From Mycolicibacterium tusciae JS617 (GTDB taxonomy: Bacteria > Actinomycetota > Actinomycetes > Mycobacteriales > Mycobacteriaceae), in assembly GCF_000243415.2 (NCBI RefSeq), contig NZ_KI912270.1, positions 2,046,001-2,110,000 of the forward strand: a DNA stretch of 64,000 nucleotides. Direction: 5' to 3'. This document shows, in pieces, positions 28,811 to 37,020 of the stretch (position 1 is the first letter of the stretch; each line of letters opens with the position of its first letter). The position numbers and the translations under genes are program-made. The notes under the pieces were generated by a model. That model searched no databases. It was given only the letters and a program-made list of their open reading frames with translations, and had not been told where the DNA came from.

Positions 28811-30046
28811 TCATCGCAGCGAATACCTGATCGGCAGGTGCTTGGGCCCGCCGACAAAGATTGTCGCGGTGTACGCCGGATCTCCGGTCAGTTCTACCGA
28901 GTCCAGCCGGGGTATCAGCTCAGAGAAGAAGCTGTTGACTTCCATCCGGGCCAGCGCTGCGCCCAGACAGAAGTGCACGCCATAGCCGAAGGCGTTGTGC
29001 TTGTTGGGTTCGCGGCCCACGTCGAATCGAAACGGTTCATCGAAGACGTCCTCGTCGCGATTCGACGAGACATAGGAAAGCAGCACCGACTCCCCCGCCG
29101 CGATTCCGACACCGCGCACCTCGGTGTCCTCCCGAGCGGTGCGCATGAACTCCTTCACCGGCGTGACCCATCGGATCATCTCCTCGGTGGCCGTTGGCAT
29201 GAGGTCCATATTCGCGCGTAGCCGCTCGCGTTGGTCTGGATGGTCGATGAGCGCGTGCATTCCGCCTGAGATGACGGCGCTGGTGGTGTCGTGCCCCGCG
29301 GCGGCGACGATCGCGTAGTACGACACGGTTTCGATGTCGTTGAGCGGTTCACCGTCGATGGTGGCGTTGGCAATGGCCGACGCCAGATCGTCGGTCGGCG
29401 CCTCACGGCGTGAAGCTGTAACCGCCGTGAAGTAGGCGAACATCTCGAGCAGAGCTGTCATCTGCTCCTCTTTTGTCGTACCGCGCTGCAACTCCGCATC
29501 GTCGTTACCGAACAACTCCTGGGTGTACTTGAGCATCTGCGGGAAGTCCTGCTCCGGAAGGCCGAGCATCGACATGATCACGTACAACGGATAATTCACC
29601 GCGACCTGCTGCACGAAATCGCACTCCGGTCCTGCTGCCACCATCTGGTCGACGAACCGCTTCGCGAGCTCATCGACACGAACTTTGAGCGCCCGCATGG
29701 CCTTCGGGCGAAACCAGTCTGCGCCGATCGCCCGCACCACACGATGTTGGGGATCGTCCATGTGGATGAGCGTGTTGATGCCGACGGCGGCCTGCTGCTC
29801 ATCGCCTTCCTCCGTCATCAACACTGGACGCGGCGAGTTGGTGAAGACGTCGTTGGCCCGTTCGATCGCCATGATGTCGGCGTGTTTGGTGATGGCCCAG
29901 AATGGCCGGTAGTCGGGCACCTCGACCCATGACACCGGCGCATGGGCTCGCAGATGTGTCAGTGCCGCATGCAGAGTCGCCTCATTGGTATACGACGCAG
30001 GGTCGGCGAAGACCTTCGCCGCTTCATCCATGATCCGGGTATCCAT
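28811..30046 (-). CDS. Cytochrome P450
   Basis: The 411-residue class I bacterial P450 has the I-helix oxygen-binding AAAGHDTTSA, the ExxR in ATEEMIRW and the haem loop FGYGVHFCLGAALARME with the Cys ligand. The NTLIHMDDPQHRVVR segment fits mycobacterial CYP families that hydroxylate steroids, terpenes or fatty acids; the exact family cannot be named by eye. It needs a ferredoxin and a reductase, which are not nearby. It follows the LLM oxidoreductase gene by 10 bp, so the two form an operon. Confidence 0.9.
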   Translation of the reverse strand: MDTRIMDEAAKVFADPASYTNEATLHAALTHLRAHAPVSWVEVPDYRPFWAITKHADIMAIERANDVFTNSPRPVLMTEEGDEQQAAVGINTLIHMDDPQHRVVRAIGADWFRPKAMRALKVRVDELAKRFVDQMVAAGPECDFVQQVAVNYPLYVIMSMLGLPEQDFPQMLKYTQELFGNDDAELQRGTTKEEQMTALLEMFAYFTAVTASRREAPTDDLASAIANATIDGEPLNDIETVSYYAIVAAAGHDTTSAVISGGMHALIDHPDQRERLRANMDLMPTATEEMIRWVTPVKEFMRTAREDTEVRGVGIAAGESVLLSYVSSNRDEDVFDEPFRFDVGREPNKHNAFGYGVHFCLGAALARMEVNSFFSELIPRLDSVELTGDPAYTATIFVGGPKHLPIRYSLR

Positions 30047-30056
30047 TACCGGTTCC

Positions 30057-31094
30057 TCACTGTGCAGTCGGCTCGCGCAACTCTTTCAATACCGCCGAGA
30101 TTGTTGATTCCGAGATCGAGTTCGGGAAACCCACCATGACCCGGTCGATCAGGCCGTCGCACCGGTCTCGAATCTTGCCCGCCAGCTTGTCGATTGGAGC
30201 CACCACCGCGAACGTGTCGAGGATCCCATCGTCGATGAGCGCGCCCATACCGTCCCAGTCGCCTTTCAGCGACAGGCCGTGCAGCTGGTCGTGCAGCTCT
30301 CCCCAGCCGTGCAGATCGAGGACCTTCTTATAGGCGGGTGTCGAACCGTAGAACGCGATCTGCTTTCGGGTGCCGACCGCGGCGGCATCCAGCTCCGACT
30401 CGTCGGAACCCGTGACGACGAACAGTGGGCACGACACCTGGAAGTCATCGCGCTGCCGGCCCGACTTGGCCATCCCGCGCGTCAGCGCGGGCATGGTCAC
30501 CTCTTCGAAGTAACGCTTGGTCGTGAAGGCATGCGCGAGAATTCCGTCGGCGACTTCACCCGTCATCTCGGTCATCGCTTCACCCACTGCTGCGATGAAC
30601 ACTTTCGGCACACCGTAGGCATGCGGCTCTGGCGTGAACATCGGCGTCATCAACTTGTGTGTGTAGAAATCGCCCTCGAACCGCAACTTCGAACCGTCAT
30701 GCCAGCATGCCCAGATCTCGTGCAACGCCAGCACGAACTCCCGCATTCGGGGCACCGGCCGGCTCCACGGCATGCTGAAGCGCTTCTCGATGTGCGGTTG
30801 GATCTGAGAGCCCAGACCCAGGTTCAGCCGGCCCCTCGAGTAGTCCTGGAGATCCCAGCCGACGTTCGCGACCGTCATCGGGTTTCGCGCAAACGCCACG
30901 GCGATGCTGGTGCCCAGTTCGATGGTTTCGGTGTGCTCGGCGGCGAGCGTCAAAGGCAGGAACGGATCGTGGTTCACCTCGGCGCTCCAGCAGCCGTCAT
31001 AGCCGCGCCGCTCCAAGGTCACCGCCGCGTCGACCACGGCATGGAGCTGGCTGAAAACGCCGCCGTCGACCTTGAGGCCGGCGCCGGTACCCAT
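30057..31094 (-). CDS. LLM-class (F420-dependent type) oxidoreductase
   Basis: The 345-residue luciferase-like monooxygenase-fold protein starts at MGTGAGLKVDGG (ATG 31094). Diagnostic segments are RRGYDGCWSAEVNHDPFLPL, LGTSIAVAFARNPMTVAN, GRLNLGLGSQIQPHIEKRF and KVFIAAVGEAMTEM. These mycobacterial LLM proteins mostly use F420 and act in fatty-acid, steroid or xenobiotic metabolism; the substrate is unknown. It shares a transcript with the P450 gene downstream and is divergent from the acyl-CoA carboxylase gene. Confidence 0.85.
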   Translation of the reverse strand: MGTGAGLKVDGGVFSQLHAVVDAAVTLERRGYDGCWSAEVNHDPFLPLTLAAEHTETIELGTSIAVAFARNPMTVANVGWDLQDYSRGRLNLGLGSQIQPHIEKRFSMPWSRPVPRMREFVLALHEIWACWHDGSKLRFEGDFYTHKLMTPMFTPEPHAYGVPKVFIAAVGEAMTEMTGEVADGILAHAFTTKRYFEEVTMPALTRGMAKSGRQRDDFQVSCPLFVVTGSDESELDAAAVGTRKQIAFYGSTPAYKKVLDLHGWGELHDQLHGLSLKGDWDGMGALIDDGILDTFAVVAPIDKLAGKIRDRCDGLIDRVMVGFPNSISESTISAVLKELREPTAQ

Positions 31095-31180
31095 GCCCGC
31101 AGACGCTACAGTAAGCAATTCAGTATGGTCAACGTGAACATGCCGGTGCGACGATCGCCTTTCAACGACAGGAAGAGCGC

Positions 31181-32677
31181 ATGACGAACGAGCAGGGCTG
31201 GAAGGAGACGCTCGAAGATCTCGATCTTCGGCGTGAGCGTTCGCGGGCGATGGGCGGCTCCGAGCGACTGGCCAAGCACCACGGCAAGGGCAAGCTCGAC
31301 GCCCGTGCGCGCCTCGACCACCTTCTCGACAAGGGCACCTTCCGGGAATTCGGCACCCTCGTCGGCGGTGAGATCGCCGCCGACGGAATTGTCGCCGGCT
31401 CAGGTCTCATCGATGGATCACCGGTGATGGTCGGGGCGGAAGACTTCACCACGCTGGCGGGCAGCATCGGCCCCGGAGGGAACGCGAAGCGCTACCGGCT
31501 TGCGGAGCTGGCGCTGCGGGACCGGATTCCGTTGGTGATGCTGCTCGAGGGTGCCGGCTTCCGACCCAGCGGCGAGAACTACGGCCGCACCCCCACAGAT
31601 CTGCTCGCCCAGGCACAGTGCTCGGGCAAGGTGCCGATGGTCGGCGGACTGCTCGGCCCGTCGGCGGGCCATGGCGCACTGGTCGCTCCGGTCTGCGACT
31701 GGACCGTCATGAGCAAGCAGGGCGCGATCTTCACCGCCGGCCCGCCGGTCGTGAAAGAGTCTACGGGCGAGGATATTTCGAAGGAAGACCTGGGTGGACC
31801 GTCGGTGGCCATCGCCAGCGGGGTGATCCACAATCTGGCCGAGGACGACGAGGCGGTCCTCGACGACATCCGCCGGTATCTGTCGTACTTCCCGCCGAGC
31901 GCGTGGTCGTATCCGGCGTCGCTGCCCTCAGACGATGCGAGCGAACCGCGCTCGACGCCTGAGCTGCTCGACATCGTGCCGCGAGGCAACCGGCGCGTCT
32001 ACGACATGCGCGCCGTACTCGACGTGGTGTTCGACGAGCGTGGCTGGTTCGAGGTGCAACCGAAATTCGGACCGGCGATGATCTGTGGGCTCGCCCATCT
32101 GGGCGGCCACCCCGTCGCCGTGGTGGCCAATCAGCCCAAGGTGATCGCCGGGTCCATCGACGCCGACGCCGCCGACAAGGCAGCACATTTCATCAACGTC
32201 GCCGACTCGTTCCATCTGCCGATCGTGTTCCTCGCCGACAATCCCGGCATGCTGCCGGGTAGCCGATCGGAGAAGACCGGCGTGCTGCGCAGCGGTGCCC
32301 GCATGTTCGCCGCCCAGACCGCGGCGACGACGCTGAAGCTGCACGTAACCCTGCGCAAGGCCTACGGTTTCGGGTCGATGGTGATGTCGCTGCTGGGCTT
32401 CGACAATCAGAGCGCGACGTTCGCCTACCCGGGGGCGACGATGGGCGCGATGAGTGCCGCTGCGCTCAGCAAGGCCTCCCACGCTGGTGAGGACATGGAG
32501 GCCAAGCTGCGCAAGGCGGAGGTGGAGGCGTCCTTCCGGTCGGCGGGCCATCTCGGCTTCGACGACCTGATCCACCCCGAGGAGACGCGCAACGCCCTGC
32601 TGTCCGCGCTGCAGCGCGGGATCTACAGCAGGCAGGCCGCCGCAGAACCGGTGAGCCGCACCGTCATAACGCCCTAG
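31181..32677 (+). CDS. Acyl-CoA carboxylase carboxyltransferase (beta) subunit
   Basis: The 498-residue protein has the two crotonase-like carboxyltransferase halves: RLDHLLDKGTFREFG and GPSAGHGALVAP in the N-terminal half, then FADNPGMLPGSRSEKTG, LRKAYGFGSMVM and PGATMGAMSAAA in the C-terminal half. It moves carboxyl groups from biotin to an acyl-CoA such as propionyl- or longer acyl-CoA, and needs a biotinylated alpha subunit not encoded nearby. It is somewhat shorter than AccD5-like proteins (about 540). A single-gene unit ends at a large palindrome. Confidence 0.85.
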   Translation: MTNEQGWKETLEDLDLRRERSRAMGGSERLAKHHGKGKLDARARLDHLLDKGTFREFGTLVGGEIAADGIVAGSGLIDGSPVMVGAEDFTTLAGSIGPGGNAKRYRLAELALRDRIPLVMLLEGAGFRPSGENYGRTPTDLLAQAQCSGKVPMVGGLLGPSAGHGALVAPVCDWTVMSKQGAIFTAGPPVVKESTGEDISKEDLGGPSVAIASGVIHNLAEDDEAVLDDIRRYLSYFPPSAWSYPASLPSDDASEPRSTPELLDIVPRGNRRVYDMRAVLDVVFDERGWFEVQPKFGPAMICGLAHLGGHPVAVVANQPKVIAGSIDADAADKAAHFINVADSFHLPIVFLADNPGMLPGSRSEKTGVLRSGARMFAAQTAATTLKLHVTLRKAYGFGSMVMSLLGFDNQSATFAYPGATMGAMSAAALSKASHAGEDMEAKLRKAEVEASFRSAGHLGFDDLIHPEETRNALLSALQRGIYSRQAAAEPVSRTVITP

Positions 32678-32686
32678 CCCTTTGGC

Positions 32687-32738
32687 GATTTCGGTGCGCG
32701 GACGATCGCTCGTCCGCGACTGTTTGCGCACCGAAATC
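32687..32738. terminator. Intact bidirectional palindrome between two convergent genes
   Basis: The outer arms are GATTTCGGTGCGC and GCGCACCGAAATC (13 bp perfect). Inside lies a second hairpin, GCGGACGA-TCGC-TCGTCCGC. It separates the carboxylase gene from the convergent LLM gene. It is of the same type as the two palindromes into which IS1182 copies have inserted (3.5/5.4 kb and 45.9/49.2 kb). A terminator function is inferred. Confidence 0.7.
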
Positions 32739-33786
32739 ACACTGTGGCGCGGTATTCGGCGACGATCGGTTCGAGCTCGTCGGGCGTCGCGCCGTGCATG
32801 ATCACCGCGTCGGCGCCGTAGTCGAACTCCTTTCGGATGCGGTCCACACATTGCCGCGCCGAACCCGTGGCCGACGGCTCCAGCCACTCGTCGGGGATGA
32901 GCGTGGCGATATGCTCGATCTGCTCGGCAGTGGCCTTGTGATCGATGCCGCCGCCGATCGATTGGACCACCTGGTCATCCCTGAAACGTTGCAGCACTGA
33001 GAGATCCCAGCCGTTGGTGTTGATCAGGAGTTCGCCGTAACCCTGCAGGTAGGTCGCCAGTCGCGCCACCGTCTTCTTCAGCCGCAGTTCCTCGGGCAGA
33101 TGGTCGCCGACCGTCGCGAAGCACGACCATACCTTGACGTCATCGGGGTTGCGGCCGGCCTGTTCCGCGGCGTCCTTGACGGTCTTGACCGCGCGTTGCA
33201 GGGTCTCGGGCGTGAAGTAGGTGTGCAGGATGACGTCGTCGAACTCGCGACCACCCAGCGCCAGCGTCTGCGGACCGAATGCCACGATCGCGAGCCGGAT
33301 GTCCTCGTTGAAGTCCGGATCCAGGAACAGCAGCTGATACTTGCCGATCGGACCGTCGTGGTTGAAGACGAGTTCACCGTGCCAGAGCCTTCGCATGACC
33401 TGCGCGAAGTCCTCCATCTGCGCGGTCGTCACAGCGGGCACACCGAAGGCCCCGTACACCGCCGCGATACCGCGACCGATTCCGAGCGTGAAGCGACCCT
33501 TCGACAGCCGGTGCATGGTGGTGGCGTATGACCCGGTGATCAACGGATGGCGGGTGTTGTGGTTCGTCGCAGCGGTGGCGATCTGCATCCGGTTGGTGAC
33601 CGCCAACGCGGCGCCGGTCAACGACGACGCTTCTTTGACGTTCCATCGCTCCGAGATGAATCCCGTACCGAAGCCCAACTCCTCACCGCGGCGCGCCTCG
33701 TCCATCAACCCGGCCGGTCCCTCGCCGCCCGCTCCGGCGAGCAGGTAGTAGCCGAGTTCGTCCAATACGCGTTCAGTCGCCGTCAT
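32737..33786 (-). CDS. LLM-class oxidoreductase, second
   Basis: The 349-residue protein starts at the ATG overlapping the TGA of the upstream gene (ATGA at 33783-33786). It shows DEARRGEELGFGTGFISERWN, ATAATNHNTRHPLITGSYATTM, GRFTLGIGRGIAAVYGAFG and VAFGPQTLALGG, all typical of F420-dependent luciferase-like enzymes. It is only distantly similar to the LLM at 30057. Substrate unknown. It is the last gene of a three-gene operon with an NTF2-like gene and a phosphotransferase gene, which suggests joint action on a bulky substrate. Confidence 0.85.
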   Translation of the reverse strand: MTATERVLDELGYYLLAGAGGEGPAGLMDEARRGEELGFGTGFISERWNVKEASSLTGAALAVTNRMQIATAATNHNTRHPLITGSYATTMHRLSKGRFTLGIGRGIAAVYGAFGVPAVTTAQMEDFAQVMRRLWHGELVFNHDGPIGKYQLLFLDPDFNEDIRLAIVAFGPQTLALGGREFDDVILHTYFTPETLQRAVKTVKDAAEQAGRNPDDVKVWSCFATVGDHLPEELRLKKTVARLATYLQGYGELLINTNGWDLSVLQRFRDDQVVQSIGGGIDHKATAEQIEHIATLIPDEWLEPSATGSARQCVDRIRKEFDYGADAVIMHGATPDELEPIVAEYRATV

Positions 33787-34157
33787 TGCCAGATCCCTTG
33801 TTTGTAGCCGCAATTCCACACTTCGACGATCCTGCCGTCGACCACCCGGAAGATCTCCATGCTGCCGACGTCGGTCTTGGTGCCGTCCTTCAGTTCCATC
33901 GGTGACTGGTAGACGACGGCGACGTGCTCACCGTCATCACCCGCCACCACCAGGTTGAGATCGAAGCGAATCGTCTCGAACATCTCCCAGTGGTCCACGA
34001 TGCGCGCAACCGCCTGCGCATGGGTGAGCACCGTCGACTCTCCGACGTCATGGCGAATCACGCTGTCCCCCATGAGCTCCTCTGCCAAGTCGAACTTGCG
34101 CTCGTTCCAGACGACGAGGTTGTAGAGCTCAACCACTTCTCGGGCTGATCGGGTCAT
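33783..34157 (-). CDS. NTF2/SnoaL-like protein
   Basis: The 124-residue protein starts at MTRSAREVVELYNLVVWN. Its ATG overlaps the stop of the upstream gene (ATGA at 34154-34157). The SnoaL-like cone fold is suggested by DLAEELMGDSVIRHDV, the VARIVDHWEMF helix, VAVVYQSPMEL and SMEIFRVVDGRIVEVWN. Such proteins include isomerases, hydrolases and cyclases as well as non-catalytic binders. Acts with the neighbouring LLM oxidoreductase and kinase-like gene; reaction unknown. Confidence 0.75.
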   Translation of the reverse strand: MTRSAREVVELYNLVVWNERKFDLAEELMGDSVIRHDVGESTVLTHAQAVARIVDHWEMFETIRFDLNLVVAGDDGEHVAVVYQSPMELKDGTKTDVGSMEIFRVVDGRIVEVWNCGYKQGIWQ

Positions 34158-35239
34158 TCGAACACCTCCAGTGCGTCGATCCCGTCGATGGCGGCGACTG
34201 CGCGATCGGTGAGCGTGAGGCATAGTTGGCGTGACCGTTCAGGCAGCGCGTCCCAGCCGTTGAGCGTGATGACGGGCAGAACCATCAGATAGACCGCAGC
34301 GTATCTGTAGTGCCGCCACGCGTCGTCGAACGAATAGTCCGTCACGCCCTGCGCGACAAGGTGATCGAGGTACTCCCGCACAAGGAGTTCGTCGTGGCCT
34401 TCACGGGCCTCGCTACGCAAACCTTGGGTGACGAGGTAGGCGATGTCGGCCGCGCCACAGCCGCGAGCGGCGAACTGGAAGTCGACCACCTTCATCTCGT
34501 CACCGTCGAAGAACAGGTTGTCGGCCCGGATATCGCCGTGCAGCAGCATGTCGCGTTCGGTCAGCGCAGGCAGCGCCGCCATCGCTCGCTGCGCAAAGTC
34601 CTCGGCGAACTGCCCGACACTCGCCGGGACCGAACCGGCGCAATTCTCGAGATAGACCCGCCAGCCCGGCGCGAAGGCGGGCACCAGCAGATCCCGCGCA
34701 ATCGGCGTGTCAATGCTCGGAAACTCCTGCAACGCCGCGGTATTCGCGGGGTTGGCAGACCAGGCATGGAGTCCGGCCAGCTGTTCGATACACAGTCGCG
34801 CTCGACTCATCGAAAGTCCGGCGAGGTGGTCGGCGTTGTCCCAAGCCTGCAGGTCTTCGAGCAACAGGATGAAGTCGACGGAGTCCGGTTCCATTCGTGC
34901 CGCGTAAACCCTCGGCGTCGCGATGGGCGCGTGTCCGGCGACATGCCGATAGAAGGCCAGCTCGCGTCGGTAGCCGCCAAGCAGTTCCATCGCTCCGCGC
35001 GCTTCGGATACGGCGGGCAGCTTCGCAATCAAAGTCGGCGGGACACCATCGCCGGTGAGGTGCAGCCGGTACAGCAGTGACGAGAAACCGCTGTCCATGG
35101 CGATCTGCTCGACACGGACATCGGTGACGTCGGAGCCGAGCTCGGAGGTCAGCCAGTCCGGCGTCAGCGCGTCGATGGCGTCGGGAACCGCCGGATGTCG
35201 CCGGCGGACCGGCTCCGAGGTCGTGCCCGCACTCACCAT
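34154..35239 (-). CDS. Phosphotransferase, ecdysteroid-kinase/APH-like
   Basis: The 361-residue protein has an excellent ribosome binding site (GGAGGAACTCG, then ATG). The kinase-like motifs are LIAKLPAV (Lys of the nucleotide site), the hinge FILLLEDLQAW, the catalytic MLLHGDIRADNLFF and the Mg-binding KVVDFQFAARG. This is the EcKinase/DUF1679-like branch, which phosphorylates small hydroxylated compounds (steroids in insects). The bacterial substrate is unknown. It is the first gene of the operon ending at 32737 and is divergent from a TetR gene across a perfect palindrome. Confidence 0.8.
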   Translation of the reverse strand: MVSAGTTSEPVRRRHPAVPDAIDALTPDWLTSELGSDVTDVRVEQIAMDSGFSSLLYRLHLTGDGVPPTLIAKLPAVSEARGAMELLGGYRRELAFYRHVAGHAPIATPRVYAARMEPDSVDFILLLEDLQAWDNADHLAGLSMSRARLCIEQLAGLHAWSANPANTAALQEFPSIDTPIARDLLVPAFAPGWRVYLENCAGSVPASVGQFAEDFAQRAMAALPALTERDMLLHGDIRADNLFFDGDEMKVVDFQFAARGCGAADIAYLVTQGLRSEAREGHDELLVREYLDHLVAQGVTDYSFDDAWRHYRYAAVYLMVLPVITLNGWDALPERSRQLCLTLTDRAVAAIDGIDALEVFE

Positions 35240-35270
35240 CGAGTTCCTCCACGCCTTATTTGACGAAATG

Positions 35271-35285
35271 CAACTAACTTAGTTG
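35271..35285. promoter_or_regulatory. TetR-type operator candidate
   Basis: CAACTAA-C-TTAGTTG is a perfect 7-bp inverted repeat around one base, in the 67-bp space between the phosphotransferase and the TetR gene. Its position suggests that the TetR protein represses both its own gene and the three-gene operon. Confidence 0.7.
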
Positions 35286-35306
35286 TCGCACGTCTAATAT
35301 GCAAGA

Positions 35307-35927
35307 GTGCCCTCACCTGCTCGTGGCCTGACGCAGCCGGAACGAGTCGAGATCTCCAGTCGGCGGCTGGTCGAGGCGGCGGCTGAGTTGATCGTCGAAA
35401 AGGGCTGGGAGGCAACTACAGCAGCGGAGATCGGCCGTCGAGCGGGCTACAGCCGGGCCATGGTCCACGCCAGGTACGGCAGTAAAGATGCGATTCTCGA
35501 CGCCTTCTTTCTGCACGACTACGTCAAGCAACTCAGCCCCGAACCCGATCCTGATGCCACCGGCCTGCAGGAGGCAGTCGGCCACTTCGACCGGGTTCGA
35601 CGGCTCTTCTCCGAGGACCAAGACTTTCTGCGCGCGATGTTCGTTGCCACGTTCGAGGGGGTCAAGACGACTTCGCCACTGCGCCAGCGCGTCCAGCGTT
35701 GGCTCCAACGCGGCATCGACAAAGTCGAGGCCGGGCTGCGACGCGGCATCGAGGACGGATCGGTTCGCGCTGACGTCGACATCGACCGCGCGACCAGCGA
35801 TCTCAGCGCTGCCATCTTTGGCGCCGCGTACCTGTGGACCGCGCTGGCCGATGGCTATGACCTCGATCGCGAGTTGTCCTACGTCCGCGACCGGTTCATT
35901 CGCGACTACGGCTCGACTGCTCGCTGA
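35307..35927 (+). CDS. TetR-family regulator
   Basis: The 206-residue protein starts with GTG. The N-terminal helix-turn-helix is clear: SRRLVEAAAELIVEKGWEATT, AEIGRRAGYSRAMVHARYGSKDAILDAF. The remaining helical domain would bind an effector. It is divergent from the kinase/NTF2/LLM operon with a palindrome between. The 3' end overlaps the end of the convergent hydrolase gene by 32 bp (35896-35927), so the transcripts are antisense there. Confidence 0.88.
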   Translation: MPSPARGLTQPERVEISSRRLVEAAAELIVEKGWEATTAAEIGRRAGYSRAMVHARYGSKDAILDAFFLHDYVKQLSPEPDPDATGLQEAVGHFDRVRRLFSEDQDFLRAMFVATFEGVKTTSPLRQRVQRWLQRGIDKVEAGLRRGIEDGSVRADVDIDRATSDLSAAIFGAAYLWTALADGYDLDRELSYVRDRFIRDYGSTAR

Positions 35928-37020
35928 CTCCGCGGAGGAACTTCTCCGAGGCCTGCTGGACCCCGCCGGCGAAGAGATGCCCGACATGGCTTCCCAGATG
36001 CCAGTACAACTCGCCGCCCCACCGCTCGTGCAACAGCTGGGCGGGCTCGCGCATCGCCATCCGATCATGCCAGGCGCCGACGATGAGGCGCTTCGACGGG
36101 GGCGGGGTCGGTTCGACGTCGCAGTGATCGACAACCGAGGCGACGGATGCCACGGTGTCGGACTGCAGCAGCTCGATGGTGTCCTGCACCGACGCTCCCC
36201 ATCGGCCGAGGTGCGCGGCGATCATCGCGTTGAGTCCGAAGATCGGTGTGTAAACCGCTACGCCGTCGACCTTCTCGAGATGTGCAGCCAGCGCGGCGAC
36301 CGGGCTTCCCATGGACACCCCGGATACGGCGATCGCGCTGGACTGCGGCCGCAGCCACCGGATGACCGCGCGAACCTCGGACACCACGCGCATCATGCCT
36401 GCGACATTGTTCAGCGGATCCATGTCGGGATAGGTGGGCCAAGTGTCGCGGCGGGCACCGTGGCCGGGCTGTACCGGCAGCGCGATGTTGAAGCCCAGTT
36501 CATCCTGAAGTCGACGGGCCCGTGAGAACAACATGTCGATGGGTTGGCCCTGACCAGCTCCGTGCACCCACACCAGCCAGGGCCGCTGGTCGTCACCGTT
36601 GCGGCAGAGGTGCACCACCGCCGTAGCGGGACCGCCGAACCCCTCGCTGCTCAGCGACTGCGGCAGTCGCGGATCGTGGTCGAATGTCATCTGTTCGTAC
36701 ACCTGGCGGCCGATCCGGCGTCGCCGAATAGAGGCGACCCGCAACGGTTCCGGCTCGGAGTTGGCGTCTGCCACACTGAGCCCCGACAACTCATCGGCCG
36801 CTGCTGCGCAGGCGTCCACCGTGCGTTCGAGTTTCGGCGGCGGTGCGGTCAACGTCATGCCCGACAGGGCGAGCTCGTCGAGCACCACCTCACCAAGTTG
36901 ACGGGCTCCGCGCTGCGACATCGGCTTCCAGTCACCGGAGTTCGCCAAGGCGGCGTGCGCCCGGGGCAGCACTCCGGCGAAATCGCGGCCGATGAGCCGG
37001 GCGCGTTCGGAAGCCTTCAT
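35896..37020 (-). CDS. Alpha/beta hydrolase
   Basis: The 374-residue protein starts at MKASERARLIGRDF. The ATG overlaps the TGA of the upstream BVMO gene (ATGA at 37017-37020); the longer frame inside the BVMO gene is a shadow. The nucleophile elbow is GVSMGSP, the oxyanion region WVHGAGQGQP, and a C-terminal GSHVGHLF may hold the catalytic His. Coupling to a Baeyer-Villiger monooxygenase suggests that it opens the ester or lactone that the BVMO makes. This is an inference from context. Confidence 0.8.
   Translation of the reverse strand: MKASERARLIGRDFAGVLPRAHAALANSGDWKPMSQRGARQLGEVVLDELALSGMTLTAPPPKLERTVDACAAAADELSGLSVADANSEPEPLRVASIRRRRIGRQVYEQMTFDHDPRLPQSLSSEGFGGPATAVVHLCRNGDDQRPWLVWVHGAGQGQPIDMLFSRARRLQDELGFNIALPVQPGHGARRDTWPTYPDMDPLNNVAGMMRVVSEVRAVIRWLRPQSSAIAVSGVSMGSPVAALAAHLEKVDGVAVYTPIFGLNAMIAAHLGRWGASVQDTIELLQSDTVASVASVVDHCDVEPTPPPSKRLIVGAWHDRMAMREPAQLLHERWGGELYWHLGSHVGHLFAGGVQQASEKFLRGVSEQSSRSRE

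Noticed and set aside
31095..31140. An ACTGTAA-like operator between the LLM gene and the carboxylase gene
   Set aside because: CTACAGTAAGCAATTCAGTA contains two similar half-sites, but on the minus strand they are direct (TACTGAA and TACTGTA), not inverted.
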